IMG/VR virus record: IMGVR_UViG_3300023176_002574
Span: 1-54,496 of that record
Direction: 5' to 3' (one strand)
DNA length: 54,496 nucleotides
From: a virus
The translations under genes and the position numbers were made by a program. Below, one piece after another: positions 1-8,945 of this stretch. The notes under the pieces were generated by a model, which was given only the letters and a program-made list of their open reading frames with translations, was not told where the DNA came from and made no database searches. Positions within the stretch are counted from its first letter, which is position 1. The number at the start of each line of letters is the position of its first letter.

Positions 1-2
1 CT

Positions 3-935
3 GGTTATCTTGGTCTTGTAAGTAATGGAACTGGAGTTATGCTCCAGAAGCAAGGTGGGGAATTTATGGGAAGATTCCTCACAGACGGAGCAGTAGAACT
101 CTACTACGACAACTCCAAGAAATTTGAGACCACTTCTGGTGGTATTGAGGTAACTGGTAGTGTTACTGCAACAAACTTTACTGGAAACCTATACTCAACT
201 GGCATTTCCACAATCAGTGGATTTACTTTTCCTGCGTCTGATGGTACAAGTGGGCAAGTTCTGGGCACAGATGGTGCGGGTCAACTAGCATTTATTACTG
301 CGTCCTCCGCAGGTTCTGGAACTACGATTACAAATTTGCATTGGACCGTTGGTGTTGGATCTACAGCATTTCAATCTCCTCAAGATATTGAAGATGGAAC
401 TGCACTAGTATTCAATAACGGTTTAAAATTATCATTAGATGAAGATTATTATATCGAATCTAATACAGTATACATTAAAAATGGTCCGTTACCTGAGGGG
501 GATCGTGTACATGTTACCATTCACTATGACACTTCTTACGAGAGTGAATTTTTCACTGCGACTGATGGGCAAACCACATTCAATTTGGCAGCAACTCTAC
601 TAAGTAGTCAAGATAGAGCAAAGGTATATTTGAACGGTGCAAAATTGCGAGGCACCATTGACTATGGAATTTCCCAAACAGTTAATTTAAATGTTGGTGC
701 TACTGAAGGTGATTTGATTAATATCAGTGCTGACGCAGGAGAAAGTTATACTTCGGCATCAAGTGGTCAGACAGCATTTAGTTATACCTCATCTTCAATT
801 ACTGCCAGTAATCTAATTGTTTACCAAAATGGTATTAGGTTAGAACCTACTGATTATACTGTTGGATCTCTATCTCTTGTTCTTACACAAGGAGCAGAGG
901 CGGGTGACTCTTTGGATGTCTTACTTTACGCTTGA
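3..935 (+). CDS. Virion structural protein, 5'-truncated by window edge
   Basis: The reading frame is open from base 3, so the true start lies upstream of the window; the first internal ATG is at 39. The visible 310 residues are rich in Gly, Ser and Thr, with short beta-type segments (for example a segment LYYDNSKKFETTSGG near the N-terminal end and TDGQTTFNLA in the middle). This style is common in long, repetitive structural or fibre-like proteins next to the neck genes of T4-like cyanophages. It ends in TGA, which overlaps a late-promoter-like motif for gp13. The family is inferred from composition and position; the exact virion location is unknown. Confidence 0.6.
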   Translation, partial: GYLGLVSNGTGVMLQKQGGEFMGRFLTDGAVELYYDNSKKFETTSGGIEVTGSVTATNFTGNLYSTGISTISGFTFPASDGTSGQVLGTDGAGQLAFITASSAGSGTTITNLHWTVGVGSTAFQSPQDIEDGTALVFNNGLKLSLDEDYYIESNTVYIKNGPLPEGDRVHVTIHYDTSYESEFFTATDGQTTFNLAATLLSSQDRAKVYLNGAKLRGTIDYGISQTVNLNVGATEGDLINISADAGESYTSASSGQTAFSYTSSSITASNLIVYQNGIRLEPTDYTVGSLSLVLTQGAEAGDSLDVLLYA

Positions 936-941
936 TAAATA
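935..941 (+). promoter_or_regulatory. T4-type late promoter motif upstream of gp13
   Basis: The sequence ATAAATA starts within the TGA stop of the preceding gene and lies about 20 bases before the gp13 start. It is followed by a strong Shine-Dalgarno CGGAGG at 945-950. The motif matches the core of the T4 late promoter (TATAAATA), which the gp55 sigma factor encoded in this window would recognise. Confidence 0.55.
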
Positions 942-959
942 AATCGGAGGCATATTAAC

Positions 960-1802
960 ATGGCAAAACCCTCAACTAGACACGAACTAGTTCAATACTG
1001 CAAAAGACAGTTAGGTTATCCTGTCTTGGAAATTAATGTTGCCGATGAGCAGATCGATGATCTAGTTGATGATGCGATTCAATATTTTAATGAGCGTCAT
1101 TATGATGGCATCGAAAAGATGTATTTGAAGCACAAAATCGATGAGGATTTTGTCAATAGAATTAAAGCAAGAGGTGGTAATCAAGCAGCAGGTATTACCA
1201 CAACCACTGCAACCAGTACAATTGTTGGTACAGCAGTAACTTTTAATTACGAAGAGAATAGTAATTATATTCAAGTTCCTGATGCTGTTATTGGTATTGA
1301 GAAAGTTTTTAAGATTGATAACCGTGCTATTAGCACAAATATGTTCAGTGTCAACTATCAGTTGTTCCTGAATGAGATCTATTGGTTTAGTTCTACTGAA
1401 CTTCTGAACTACACTATGACAAAGAGATATCTGGAAGATATCGATTTTATTTTGCATCCCGATAAGCAAATTCGCTTTAATAAAAGGCAAGGAAGACTTT
1501 ATATTGATACTGATGCTGCATCGTTCCAGGCAGATGATTATCTAGTTATTGAGTGCTACAGAGCAGTTGATCCAGAAGATTTTTCAAAAGTATATAATGA
1601 TAGTTTCCTCAAGAAATATCTCACTGCTCTAATTAAGAAGCAATGGGGTATGAATATGATGAAATTTACTGGCGTTAAACTTCCTGGTGGAGTTGAACTC
1701 AATGGTCGTCAGATGTATGACGATGCTATGCGTGATCTAGAAATCATCCAAGAGAAGATGATGACAGAATATGAAACTCCACCCCTAGATCTTATTGGTT
1801 AA
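960..1802 (+). CDS. 13: Neck protein gp13
   Basis: This 280-residue protein is the expected head-completion/neck protein that joins the packaged head to the tail. The N-terminus (RHELVQYCKRQLGYPVLEIN, then a DDLVDDAIQYF segment) is typical of gp13 in T4-like cyanophages. The next genes are gp14 and gp15, the same order as in T4. The start has an upstream CGGAGG ribosome-binding site. The stop is followed two bases later by the gp14 start, which suggests co-translation. Confidence 0.85.
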   Translation: MAKPSTRHELVQYCKRQLGYPVLEINVADEQIDDLVDDAIQYFNERHYDGIEKMYLKHKIDEDFVNRIKARGGNQAAGITTTTATSTIVGTAVTFNYEENSNYIQVPDAVIGIEKVFKIDNRAISTNMFSVNYQLFLNEIYWFSSTELLNYTMTKRYLEDIDFILHPDKQIRFNKRQGRLYIDTDAASFQADDYLVIECYRAVDPEDFSKVYNDSFLKKYLTALIKKQWGMNMMKFTGVKLPGGVELNGRQMYDDAMRDLEIIQEKMMTEYETPPLDLIG

Positions 1803-1804
1803 TA

Positions 1805-3190
1805 ATGTTAAACCCATTTTTTCTACAAGGACAAAGTTCTGAGCAAAATCTCATCCAAGACTTGATCAATGAGCAGATCAAGATGTATGGGATTGAAGTG
1901 ATCTACATGCCCAGAACTTTTGTTAATGTAAAGACAATTATGAGAGAGGTAACTACCTCCAAATTTACAAAGTCTTTCCCAATTGAAGCATATGTAGAAA
2001 ATTATGATGGGTATGTTGGTAACGACATCACTCTGTCGAAGTTTGGCATTAGAACTCAAGACCAAACTACTTTAATTATATCACAAGATCGTTATGATAC
2101 TTATATCAGTTCACTGATGACTGGTAGTTCTGGTGAGATGAGACTCACTAACAGACCAAAAGAGGGTGATCTAGTGTATTTCCCGCTGAGCAAAAGTCTC
2201 ATGGAAATTAAGTTTGTTGAAGATAGAGATCCTTTCTTTCAACTGCAAAAGAATTATATCTATAAGTTGACTTGCGAAGTCTTTGAATACGAGGATGAGG
2301 AAATTCTTGGCGTTTCGGAAGTTAATGAGATTGTTGACGAAAAAGGTTATCTAACTACATTAACTCTCGCGGGTGTTGGTACAACTGCTGCAGCAGTTGC
2401 AACATTTAGAGATGGCGGTATTTTTGCCCTGACACTTACAAATGATGGTTCTGGGTATGAAACAACCCCAACGATTAGAATTGAACCCCCAGATAGTGGA
2501 TCTACAGCAAGTGCAGTTGCTATTACAACTGCAAATCAGATGGGGTCCAAGTCTATTCAAAGAATTGAAATAACAAATCCTGGATTTGGATATACTCAAG
2601 TCCCAACCGTTACATTTGTTGGCGGTTTGAACAATGGCAATGCACCAACAAACGCTGCTACAGCAGTTGCTGGTGTTGGTACAACTGGTGTTGTTGGTGT
2701 TGTTACTGTAACTTCTGGAAGTTCCAATTATGGAATCGCTCCTTCGATCACATTCTCTGCACCAGATCTTGGTTATGGTATCACTGCAACTGGATATGCA
2801 GTTATTGATAATCTTGGTGCGGTTTCTCAGATTAAAGTCACCAACGCTGGTTACGGATACACTCAACCCCCAACAATCACGATTGGTATGGGGCAAACAG
2901 TTGGTGTTGGCACATTTGCATATGGCAATCTTGTCAAGGGTGTTAGTAGTCTTACCACAGCGTTTGCTAAGGACTGGGATGTCAGAACTATGCTACTCAG
3001 AGTTAATAATGTTACTGGCAACTTTGAGGTTGGTGAAGTTATCAATACCACAGCATCTGATGCGGCGTACACCATCAAGGCAATTAATTATGATGATGAA
3101 GTAGATCCATTCGCAGATAATGATACATTTGAGACTGAGGCAGATGCAATTCTAGACTTTACAGAATCTAACCCATTTGGTGAGATCTAA
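1805..3190 (+). CDS. 14: Neck protein gp14 with inserted beta-repeat region
   Basis: At 461 residues this is clearly longer than T4 gp14 (about 256). Residues 1-170 look like a neck-protein core: a Gln/Glu-rich N-terminus, a PRTFVN segment and a YKLTCEVFEYEDEE segment. Residues about 213-361 hold four repeats of the form GxGYxxxPTIxI, rich in Thr, Val and Gly, and the acidic C-terminal segment (NPFGEI end) follows. In T4, gp14 completes the head portal vestibule with gp13. The order gp13-gp14-gp15 supports the call. The repeats probably form an exposed beta domain, which is inference. Confidence 0.8.
   Translation: MLNPFFLQGQSSEQNLIQDLINEQIKMYGIEVIYMPRTFVNVKTIMREVTTSKFTKSFPIEAYVENYDGYVGNDITLSKFGIRTQDQTTLIISQDRYDTYISSLMTGSSGEMRLTNRPKEGDLVYFPLSKSLMEIKFVEDRDPFFQLQKNYIYKLTCEVFEYEDEEILGVSEVNEIVDEKGYLTTLTLAGVGTTAAAVATFRDGGIFALTLTNDGSGYETTPTIRIEPPDSGSTASAVAITTANQMGSKSIQRIEITNPGFGYTQVPTVTFVGGLNNGNAPTNAATAVAGVGTTGVVGVVTVTSGSSNYGIAPSITFSAPDLGYGITATGYAVIDNLGAVSQIKVTNAGYGYTQPPTITIGMGQTVGVGTFAYGNLVKGVSSLTTAFAKDWDVRTMLLRVNNVTGNFEVGEVINTTASDAAYTIKAINYDDEVDPFADNDTFETEADAILDFTESNPFGEI
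2441..2888 (+). repeat. Four degenerate GxGYxxxPT coding repeats in gp14
   Basis: Protein repeats are seen near residues 213-227, 258-271, 303-317 and 346-361 of gp14. Each reads roughly T-N-x-G-x-G-Y-x-x-x-P-T-I/V-x-I/F, with Ala/Thr/Gly-rich linkers about 30-45 residues long. The third copy is degenerate (SNYGIAPSITF). The DNA is not repeated exactly, so this is protein-level repetition and not a recent DNA duplication. Confidence 0.7.
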
Positions 3191-3210
3191 ATAGTTAAAA
3201 ATATAATGTC

Positions 3211-4272
3211 ATGTTAGGTAATTATTTCTACTATGAAATTGTAAGGAAGACCGTTATTGGTTTCGGTTCCTTGTTTAATAATATTGAAGTTCGCCACAAA
3301 GCGGACAATACCGACCAGCTTTTGAGTAGGATTAAAGTTCCTATCGCATATGGTCCTATTCAAAAATTTCTAGCACGAATTGATCAGCAACCAAATTTAA
3401 CTGATGGCAGAGCAATTGCACTAACTCTGCCACGACTTGCTTTTGATATTATTGGTTATCAATATGATCCTTCAAGAAAAGCAAGTCCAATCACATCTTT
3501 TTGTGCAACAGACTCCGATGATAGTAATAAAATCAAGAAAGTTTTCTTGCCAGTACCATACAATATTTCCTTTAGACTGAGTTTTGCAACTAAGTTGCAA
3601 GATGATGCTCTACAGATTCTTGAGCAGATTCTACCATACTTTCAACCATCCTACACGATGACCATCAACTTGATGAGTTCTATCGGACAAAAGAGAGATA
3701 TTCCCGTTACACTAAACAATATTGACTTTCAAGATCAGTACGAAGGTGACTTTAGTACTAGAAGATTTATCCAATATGATTTGACTTTTACTGCCAAAAC
3801 ATATTTCTACACTGAACTACCCACTGATGAATCTGGTGGTCTTATTAAGAAAGTTCAAATTGATTATCGCACCACCACACACGTTCCTGCACCAAGGGAA
3901 GTTCGTTACATCGCAGAACCTTTGGCAACAAAGGACTACAACGATGATGCTACAACAACAGTTGCCGAAGAGTTTACTGTTAAGAAGACTGCACTCAAGG
4001 TCGTAAACGCTGCAAATATTGCTGAACAATCTTATATTCAAGTTGATGAAGAGGTTATGTATGTCAAGTCTAAGTCTGGTAATACACTAACTGTTAATAG
4101 GGGCGTTTATGATAGTCCAATTCAACCACACTATGAAAACGCTGTTGTTAATCTCGTCAATAATGCTGATGCGGCGTTGATTGAACTTGGTGATGACTTT
4201 GGTTTCAGCGAAAGTACCACACTGTTCAATGATGGTAGATCCTATAGTGCTTCACAAGGGAGTGATGTATGA
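3211..4272 (+). CDS. 15: Tail sheath stabiliser and completion protein gp15
   Basis: The protein is 353 residues, against about 272 in T4. The N-terminus (LGNYFYYEIVRKTVIGFGSL followed by NNIEV) is characteristic of gp15, which caps the sheath and connects tail to neck. The C-terminal part after about residue 250 looks like an added beta-rich segment (YIQVDEEVMYVKS). A TAAATA sequence at 3188-3193 overlapping the gp14 stop may act as a weak late promoter. The gp15 stop overlaps the gp16 start (ATGA), suggesting translational coupling. Confidence 0.87.
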   Translation: MLGNYFYYEIVRKTVIGFGSLFNNIEVRHKADNTDQLLSRIKVPIAYGPIQKFLARIDQQPNLTDGRAIALTLPRLAFDIIGYQYDPSRKASPITSFCATDSDDSNKIKKVFLPVPYNISFRLSFATKLQDDALQILEQILPYFQPSYTMTINLMSSIGQKRDIPVTLNNIDFQDQYEGDFSTRRFIQYDLTFTAKTYFYTELPTDESGGLIKKVQIDYRTTTHVPAPREVRYIAEPLATKDYNDDATTTVAEEFTVKKTALKVVNAANIAEQSYIQVDEEVMYVKSKSGNTLTVNRGVYDSPIQPHYENAVVNLVNNADAALIELGDDFGFSESTTLFNDGRSYSASQGSDV

Positions 4273-4688
4273 GTGAAAAGTATGATGCAATCAACAAAGC
4301 ATTAGATATTGATGCTGAGATTGTAGAGACCAAAAAAGAGGTGGTCAAAAAGGTCGAACGTCCTGATGATCCCCAAAAGGACTATGAGTATAGTAGAGGA
4401 CAATTGTATAACTTGATTGAAAAAGGTCAAGAAGCACTTAGTGGAATCATTGAGTTAGCACAGGAAACTGAATCTCCCAGAGCATTTGAAGTTGCTGGTC
4501 AACTTGTTAAGTCTGTTGGTGATGTAACTGATAAGTTACTAGACCTTCAAAAGAAAATGAAAGACCTTGATGCACCCACTAAAAACGGTCCTCAGACTGT
4601 TAATAATGCTTTGTTTGTAGGTAGTACAAAAGAATTACAAAAACTATTAAAGCAAGGTGTTCTAAATAATACTACGGATACTGAGTAA
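4269..4688 (+). CDS. 16: Small terminase subunit gp16
   Basis: This 139-residue charged, mostly helical protein lies between gp15 and the large terminase gene, as in T4. The segment YNLIEKGQEALSGIIELAQE and the following AFEVAGQLVKSVGD helix match the central oligomerisation helices of T4-like small terminases. It regulates DNA recognition and the gp17 ATPase during packaging. The start codon overlaps the gp15 stop. An intervening gene of 2.2 kb separates it from gp17, whereas in T4 the two are adjacent. Confidence 0.82.
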   Translation: MSEKYDAINKALDIDAEIVETKKEVVKKVERPDDPQKDYEYSRGQLYNLIEKGQEALSGIIELAQETESPRAFEVAGQLVKSVGDVTDKLLDLQKKMKDLDAPTKNGPQTVNNALFVGSTKELQKLLKQGVLNNTTDTE

Positions 4689-4690
4689 CC

Positions 4691-6928
4691 ATGAAGGATA
4701 AGGATCACGAAGTGTCGATGGCCAAGACACAAGTGAAAAAATCTATTGCTAATCTTCAGAAAGTTGCAAGGGTACTTGCATCAAAAACTGATGATGACAA
4801 TCTTCCTGCGTGGTTACAAGCAAAGTTGACCGATACTGAGCATAATAGTAGTGCTGCCGCCGATTATATGGGCGAAGGTAAACCAGATCGTAAAGGACAG
4901 GTAATTAACGTGAAGACTGAAGAAAGAAAACCTGAAGTTGAAGCACAGGGTAAGAAAGTTGCTGGTTACGAAAAAGAAGGTAAGTATAAAGGAATTACAA
5001 GTAAGTTCCGTAAAGATAATCCTGGTTCACGTCAACCCAAGAAAGATCGTGGTGCAAAACCTTCTGAAGGTGAACGTCAAGCAGCACAAAGATCAACAAT
5101 GAATAGACTTCAGGCAAAGTATGGTAGAACTACCAAACAGAAGCGTGAAGCTGAAATCATGGCAAAACACACTTCCACCCGTGACCACTTTGAACCAGAA
5201 GGTAGTGTAATTCAAGAAAAACCAGGTGATGGTTATCTTGGACCAACACCAATTCCAAACCCAATCCGTTTGGCAAAGGATGCCGTTGATGCATACAATA
5301 GAAAACAACAAAAGACTGTAAATACAGTAAATCAAAGCCTTGGTCGTAATTCTGCATCATTGTCAAGGGTAAACTATTTTAATCCAGGACCTAGCGCAGC
5401 GTCGAAACGTTATCTTGGTCTCAATTCTTATGATGCCAGTAACAATATTGTTGGTGGTGTTGAAGTAATTTCTGAAGCAGGTAAGAAGTGCTGGAAGGGT
5501 TACAAAAAGACTGGAACCCAAAAGATCTTTGGCAAAACATATAATCGTTGCGAAAAAGAAAATTACGATTATTCTAACTGGAGAGATGAATTTCAACCAA
5601 CTGTAATCCAATCGATTAATCTTATCGAACCAGAACCTCTAGTAAGTGAGAAAAAAGATGCTTGCTATCACAAAGTCAAGTCTCGCTACTCTGTTTGGCC
5701 AAGCGCCTATGCTTCTGGTGCTCTAGTCAAGTGCCGTAAGGTTGGTGCTAAAAACTGGGGAAACTCTAAGAAAGAAGAATTTGAGTATGAATTGAATGAA
5801 GGATGGGTGGTAAATACTGCTGCACAATATTTCATTGAGCAAGGTCTTAACGAAGAGGGTGTAGCAATCCTCACCGAAGAGATGGGTCTTGATGATTTTG
5901 TGGAGTTTGTATTTGATCTTGGTGAAGAGACCATGATCACAGAAGCAAGAGCAGGTGGAGTAAAAATTAAACCTGTTACTGCAAAGGGGCAACCTTTCAA
6001 AAGTGGTAAACCATCTGCAAAGTCTATCGAAAGACTTCGTAGACTAAAAGCAGACAGAAGAGAAGCAGAAGCAAAAGCATCTGCAGCAAGACCTTCAGGA
6101 ATGAAGGCAGCACTTCAAAGTCAGTCCAAGACTACTAAGAAGAGAGAACAAGCAGTTAAAAGTGCTAAGAGTCAACAACCTAAGAAGAGAGGTATTCTTG
6201 ACACGGTTGCTAAGCAAGTTCTGAAGGGCATTGATCGTCATAATGCTGCCATGGCAAGGGCAAAAAGTGACCTTGAAACAACCAAAAAAATTGGTAAGCA
6301 CCTAGGTAAAGGGGCAAGAGAATTTGGTAAAGGTTTTAAATCTGGTGTAACAACTGCAGGTAAAGTTGCTAAGGCAGCACATAAATTGGCAACCGAAGCA
6401 GCGCCTCCTGGTGATAAGTATGAAAGGATGATCAGACACATAAAAAAGAACTATGCGAAGGACGGCAACCTAACTGATCGTGAGCGTTCTATTGCATATG
6501 CTACTGCATGGAAGCAGAAGGGTAGAGAGGAGCAAATTGCACCCAAAGGAGTTCCTGCTATTAGAGGTATTAGTGGTAAAAAACTTATGTCTGCACCTTT
6601 AGATCTTCGCACTCCCGCTGAAAAAATGCAGAGTGTAAAAGATCAAGCAAGAAGGAGGTTTGGAGAAGATGTACAAGAAGCATCAGCAGCATGGACCAGA
6701 AAGGCAGGAAAGAATCCTAGCGGAGGACTCAACGAAAAAGGGCGCAAGTCCTATGAGCGTGAGAATCCAGGAAGCGATCTTAAAAGACCTTCAAAGAAAG
6801 TTGGGAACGAGCGTAGAGCGTCTTTTTGTGCGCGAATGCAAGGAATGAAGAAGAGACTGACTTCTGCCAAAACTGCTAATGATCCTAATAGCAGGATCAA
6901 CAAATCACTAAGAGCCTGGAACTGTTAA
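4691..6928 (+). CDS. Large basic mosaic protein between terminase subunits; possible internal virion protein
   Basis: The protein is 745 residues and very rich in Lys, Arg and Ala. Visible modules are: a cysteine-containing KKCWKGYKK...KTYNRCEK unit near residue 265; a KDACYHKVKSRYSVWPSAY unit near 322; an acidic helical stretch near 370-420; long Lys/Ala/Arg helices at about 440-600; and a C-terminal domain with WTRKAGKNPSGG and NERRASFCARM that resembles the short DUF6321-type domain of phage proteins. TEAR and TEAAPP sites could be cut by the gp21 protease. Position and basic charge suggest a DNA-binding virion or packaging protein. Function is not established, and DUF naming is from memory of the motif. 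Confidence 0.6.
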   Translation: MKDKDHEVSMAKTQVKKSIANLQKVARVLASKTDDDNLPAWLQAKLTDTEHNSSAAADYMGEGKPDRKGQVINVKTEERKPEVEAQGKKVAGYEKEGKYKGITSKFRKDNPGSRQPKKDRGAKPSEGERQAAQRSTMNRLQAKYGRTTKQKREAEIMAKHTSTRDHFEPEGSVIQEKPGDGYLGPTPIPNPIRLAKDAVDAYNRKQQKTVNTVNQSLGRNSASLSRVNYFNPGPSAASKRYLGLNSYDASNNIVGGVEVISEAGKKCWKGYKKTGTQKIFGKTYNRCEKENYDYSNWRDEFQPTVIQSINLIEPEPLVSEKKDACYHKVKSRYSVWPSAYASGALVKCRKVGAKNWGNSKKEEFEYELNEGWVVNTAAQYFIEQGLNEEGVAILTEEMGLDDFVEFVFDLGEETMITEARAGGVKIKPVTAKGQPFKSGKPSAKSIERLRRLKADRREAEAKASAARPSGMKAALQSQSKTTKKREQAVKSAKSQQPKKRGILDTVAKQVLKGIDRHNAAMARAKSDLETTKKIGKHLGKGAREFGKGFKSGVTTAGKVAKAAHKLATEAAPPGDKYERMIRHIKKNYAKDGNLTDRERSIAYATAWKQKGREEQIAPKGVPAIRGISGKKLMSAPLDLRTPAEKMQSVKDQARRRFGEDVQEASAAWTRKAGKNPSGGLNEKGRKSYERENPGSDLKRPSKKVGNERRASFCARMQGMKKRLTSAKTANDPNSRINKSLRAWNC

Positions 6929-6935
6929 TTAAATT

Positions 6936-8651
6936 ATGTCTGATAATGTATACCTTGGCAACCCGAATCTAAAAAAAGCAAATACTGCGATTGAATTTAC
7001 ACAAGAGCAAATTATTGAGTTTATCAAGTGTAAAGAAGATCCTGTCTATTTTGCAAAAAACTATATTCAAATCGTCTCTCTGGATGCGGGTCTTGTACCT
7101 TTTGAAATGTATAAGTTCCAAGAGAAACTTATTAAAAGATTCCACAAGAATCGATTCAATATCTGCAAAATGCCACGACAGACTGGTAAGTCTACCACAT
7201 GCGTGTCATATTTGCTACACTATGCAATTTTTAATGATAACGTAAATATTGCTATCCTAGCAAACAAAGCATCCACTGCAAGAGACCTGCTTGGAAGGTT
7301 ACAACTTGCTTACGAGAACTTGCCAAAATGGATGCAACAAGGTATCCTAGTATGGAATAAAGGTAGTGTCGAACTCGAAAATGGATCAAAGATTCTTGCA
7401 GCGTCTACATCTGCATCTGCTGTCCGAGGCGGATCCTATAATATCATCTTTCTTGACGAGTTCGCTTTCATCCCGAATCACATTGCTGACTCGTTTTTTG
7501 CCTCTGTTTATCCTACTATCTCTTCTGGTAAAAGCACAAAGGTCATCATAGTCTCAACGCCTCATGGCATGAACCACTTCTACAGGATGTGGCACAATGC
7601 TGAGCGGGGCAAAAATGAGTATGTACCTACAGAGGTACATTGGTCAGAAGTACCTGGTAGAAATAAAAAGTGGAAAGAGCAAACCATTGCCAACACTAGC
7701 GAAGAACAATTCAAAGTTGAGTTTGAATGTGAATTCCTAGGGTCTGTTGATACTCTAATTAGTAGTAGTAAACTTAAGACATTAGTTTTTGAAGAACCTG
7801 TTCGTAGAAACAAAGGGATGGATATTTTTGTCCCTCCCGCACCAGAAAATAATTATCTGATCACCGCTGACGTTGCAAGAGGTATCGGTAAAGACTATTC
7901 TGCATTTATTGTATTTGATATTACTCAGTTCCCATATAAAGTTGTTGCAAAGTATAGGAATAATGAGATAAAACCGATGCTATTCCCATCGGTCATCCAA
8001 GAAATTGCCGTGGCATATAACAACGCCTATGTACTATGCGAAGTCAATGATATTGGTGACCAGGTTGCTAGTATTCTACACTTTGATTTGGAATATGACA
8101 ACATTCTGATGTGTGCGATGCGTGGTCGTGCTGGTCAGATTGTTGGTTCTGGGTTCTCAGGTAAGAAATCCCAACTCGGTGTCCGAATGACATCGGCAGT
8201 TAAAAAGTTGGGGTGTTCTAACCTAAAAACTTTAGTTGAGGATGATAAGTTATTAGTTTGCGACTATGACATTATTAGCGAACTAACAACTTTTATTCAA
8301 AGGAAGCAATCATTTGAGGCAGAAGAAGGATGTAATGATGACTTGGCAATGTGTCTTGTCATCTTCTCTTGGTTGGTTGCACAAGATTACTTCAAAGAAA
8401 TGACGGACAATGATGTTCGTAAAAGAATTTATGAGGAGCAAAAAAATCAAATCGAACAAGATATGGCACCATTTGGATTTGTTTCGGATGGTTTGAGTGA
8501 TATTGAAGGTGAAGTTGATTCTGTAGGTGATGTGTGGGTAATTGCCGATAAAAAGCAACGAGATGTTTGGTATGGCGAACCATCAATACCAGATGGTGGA
8601 TGGAATGTTGATGAATATGGTGATAGATCATTTATGTGGGATTATAGATGA
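6936..8651 (+). CDS. 17: Large terminase subunit gp17 (ATPase/nuclease)
   Basis: This 571-residue protein is the packaging motor. Walker A is PRQTGKST at residues 80-87, Walker B IIFLDEF has the acidic pair at 174-175, and the coupling motif STPHG is near 207-211. The C-terminal RNase H-like nuclease begins with TADVARGIGKDYSAF, where Asp312 is the expected first metal ligand. The length is close to T4 gp17 (610). The start lies 7 bases after the preceding stop. Confidence 0.96.
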   Translation: MSDNVYLGNPNLKKANTAIEFTQEQIIEFIKCKEDPVYFAKNYIQIVSLDAGLVPFEMYKFQEKLIKRFHKNRFNICKMPRQTGKSTTCVSYLLHYAIFNDNVNIAILANKASTARDLLGRLQLAYENLPKWMQQGILVWNKGSVELENGSKILAASTSASAVRGGSYNIIFLDEFAFIPNHIADSFFASVYPTISSGKSTKVIIVSTPHGMNHFYRMWHNAERGKNEYVPTEVHWSEVPGRNKKWKEQTIANTSEEQFKVEFECEFLGSVDTLISSSKLKTLVFEEPVRRNKGMDIFVPPAPENNYLITADVARGIGKDYSAFIVFDITQFPYKVVAKYRNNEIKPMLFPSVIQEIAVAYNNAYVLCEVNDIGDQVASILHFDLEYDNILMCAMRGRAGQIVGSGFSGKKSQLGVRMTSAVKKLGCSNLKTLVEDDKLLVCDYDIISELTTFIQRKQSFEAEEGCNDDLAMCLVIFSWLVAQDYFKEMTDNDVRKRIYEEQKNQIEQDMAPFGFVSDGLSDIEGEVDSVGDVWVIADKKQRDVWYGEPSIPDGGWNVDEYGDRSFMWDYR

Positions 8652-8863
8652 TGGAAGAAGATTTTCAATTTGATAGTCTATTTCTATCAGAAAGAAAATG
8701 TAAAACTTGCGGTTTAATAAAAGACCTAATGAGTGAATTTTATGTCACTCATAGGCACAGTTCTAATGCATACTCATCTGAATGTAAGCAGTGTGCTATT
8801 AAAAGAGCATCAAAAAATAGAAAAAAACGCATAAGAAATATTTCCGACTATCCAGACTGGTAA
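8648..8863 (+). CDS. Small zinc-ribbon protein, resembles the N-terminal domain of HNH-type proteins
   Basis: This 71-residue protein overlaps the gp17 stop (an alternative start is 8651). It has two Cys pairs, C18-x2-C21 and C46-x2-C49, separated by a Ser/Tyr-rich loop, and then a basic tail (KRASKNRKKRIRN). The pattern CKTCG...SEFY...CKQC is typical of the zinc-binding module that precedes the catalytic part of many phage HNH endonucleases. No catalytic HNH motif follows, so it may be a stand-alone DNA-binding peptide or a remnant of a mobile endonuclease. It is absent from the standard T4 gene order. Confidence 0.55.
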   Translation: MMEEDFQFDSLFLSERKCKTCGLIKDLMSEFYVTHRHSSNAYSSECKQCAIKRASKNRKKRIRNISDYPDW

Positions 8864-8902
8864 ATGTTTTCCCGTGATTTCCTTCTGAAGCACTCGTAAT
8901 TT

Positions 8903-8909
8903 ATAAATA
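8903..8909 (+). promoter_or_regulatory. Late promoter motif upstream of gp18
   Basis: TTATAAATATT in the 82-base gap before gp18 contains the ATAAATA core, 37 bases upstream of the chosen ATG at 8946. The position agrees with gp18 being a late, highly expressed gene. Confidence 0.6.
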
Positions 8910-8945
8910 TTTCTAGATTACATGAGTACCTATAGAGGAGTCCAA

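Noticed and set aside
2441-2888. Repeats in gp14 considered as a CRISPR-like or DNA-repeat array
   Set aside because: The repeats are in-frame, degenerate at DNA level and of uneven spacing; they are protein repeats.
2360-2896. - strand ORF opposite gp14 repeats
   Set aside because: Cys/Ser/Asn-rich shadow of the repetitive Thr/Gly codons on the + strand; no other support.
8864-8945. Possible tRNA or other RNA gene in the gap before gp18
   Set aside because: No cloverleaf or GTTC-type arm could be seen; the gap is explained by the late promoter and ribosome-binding site.
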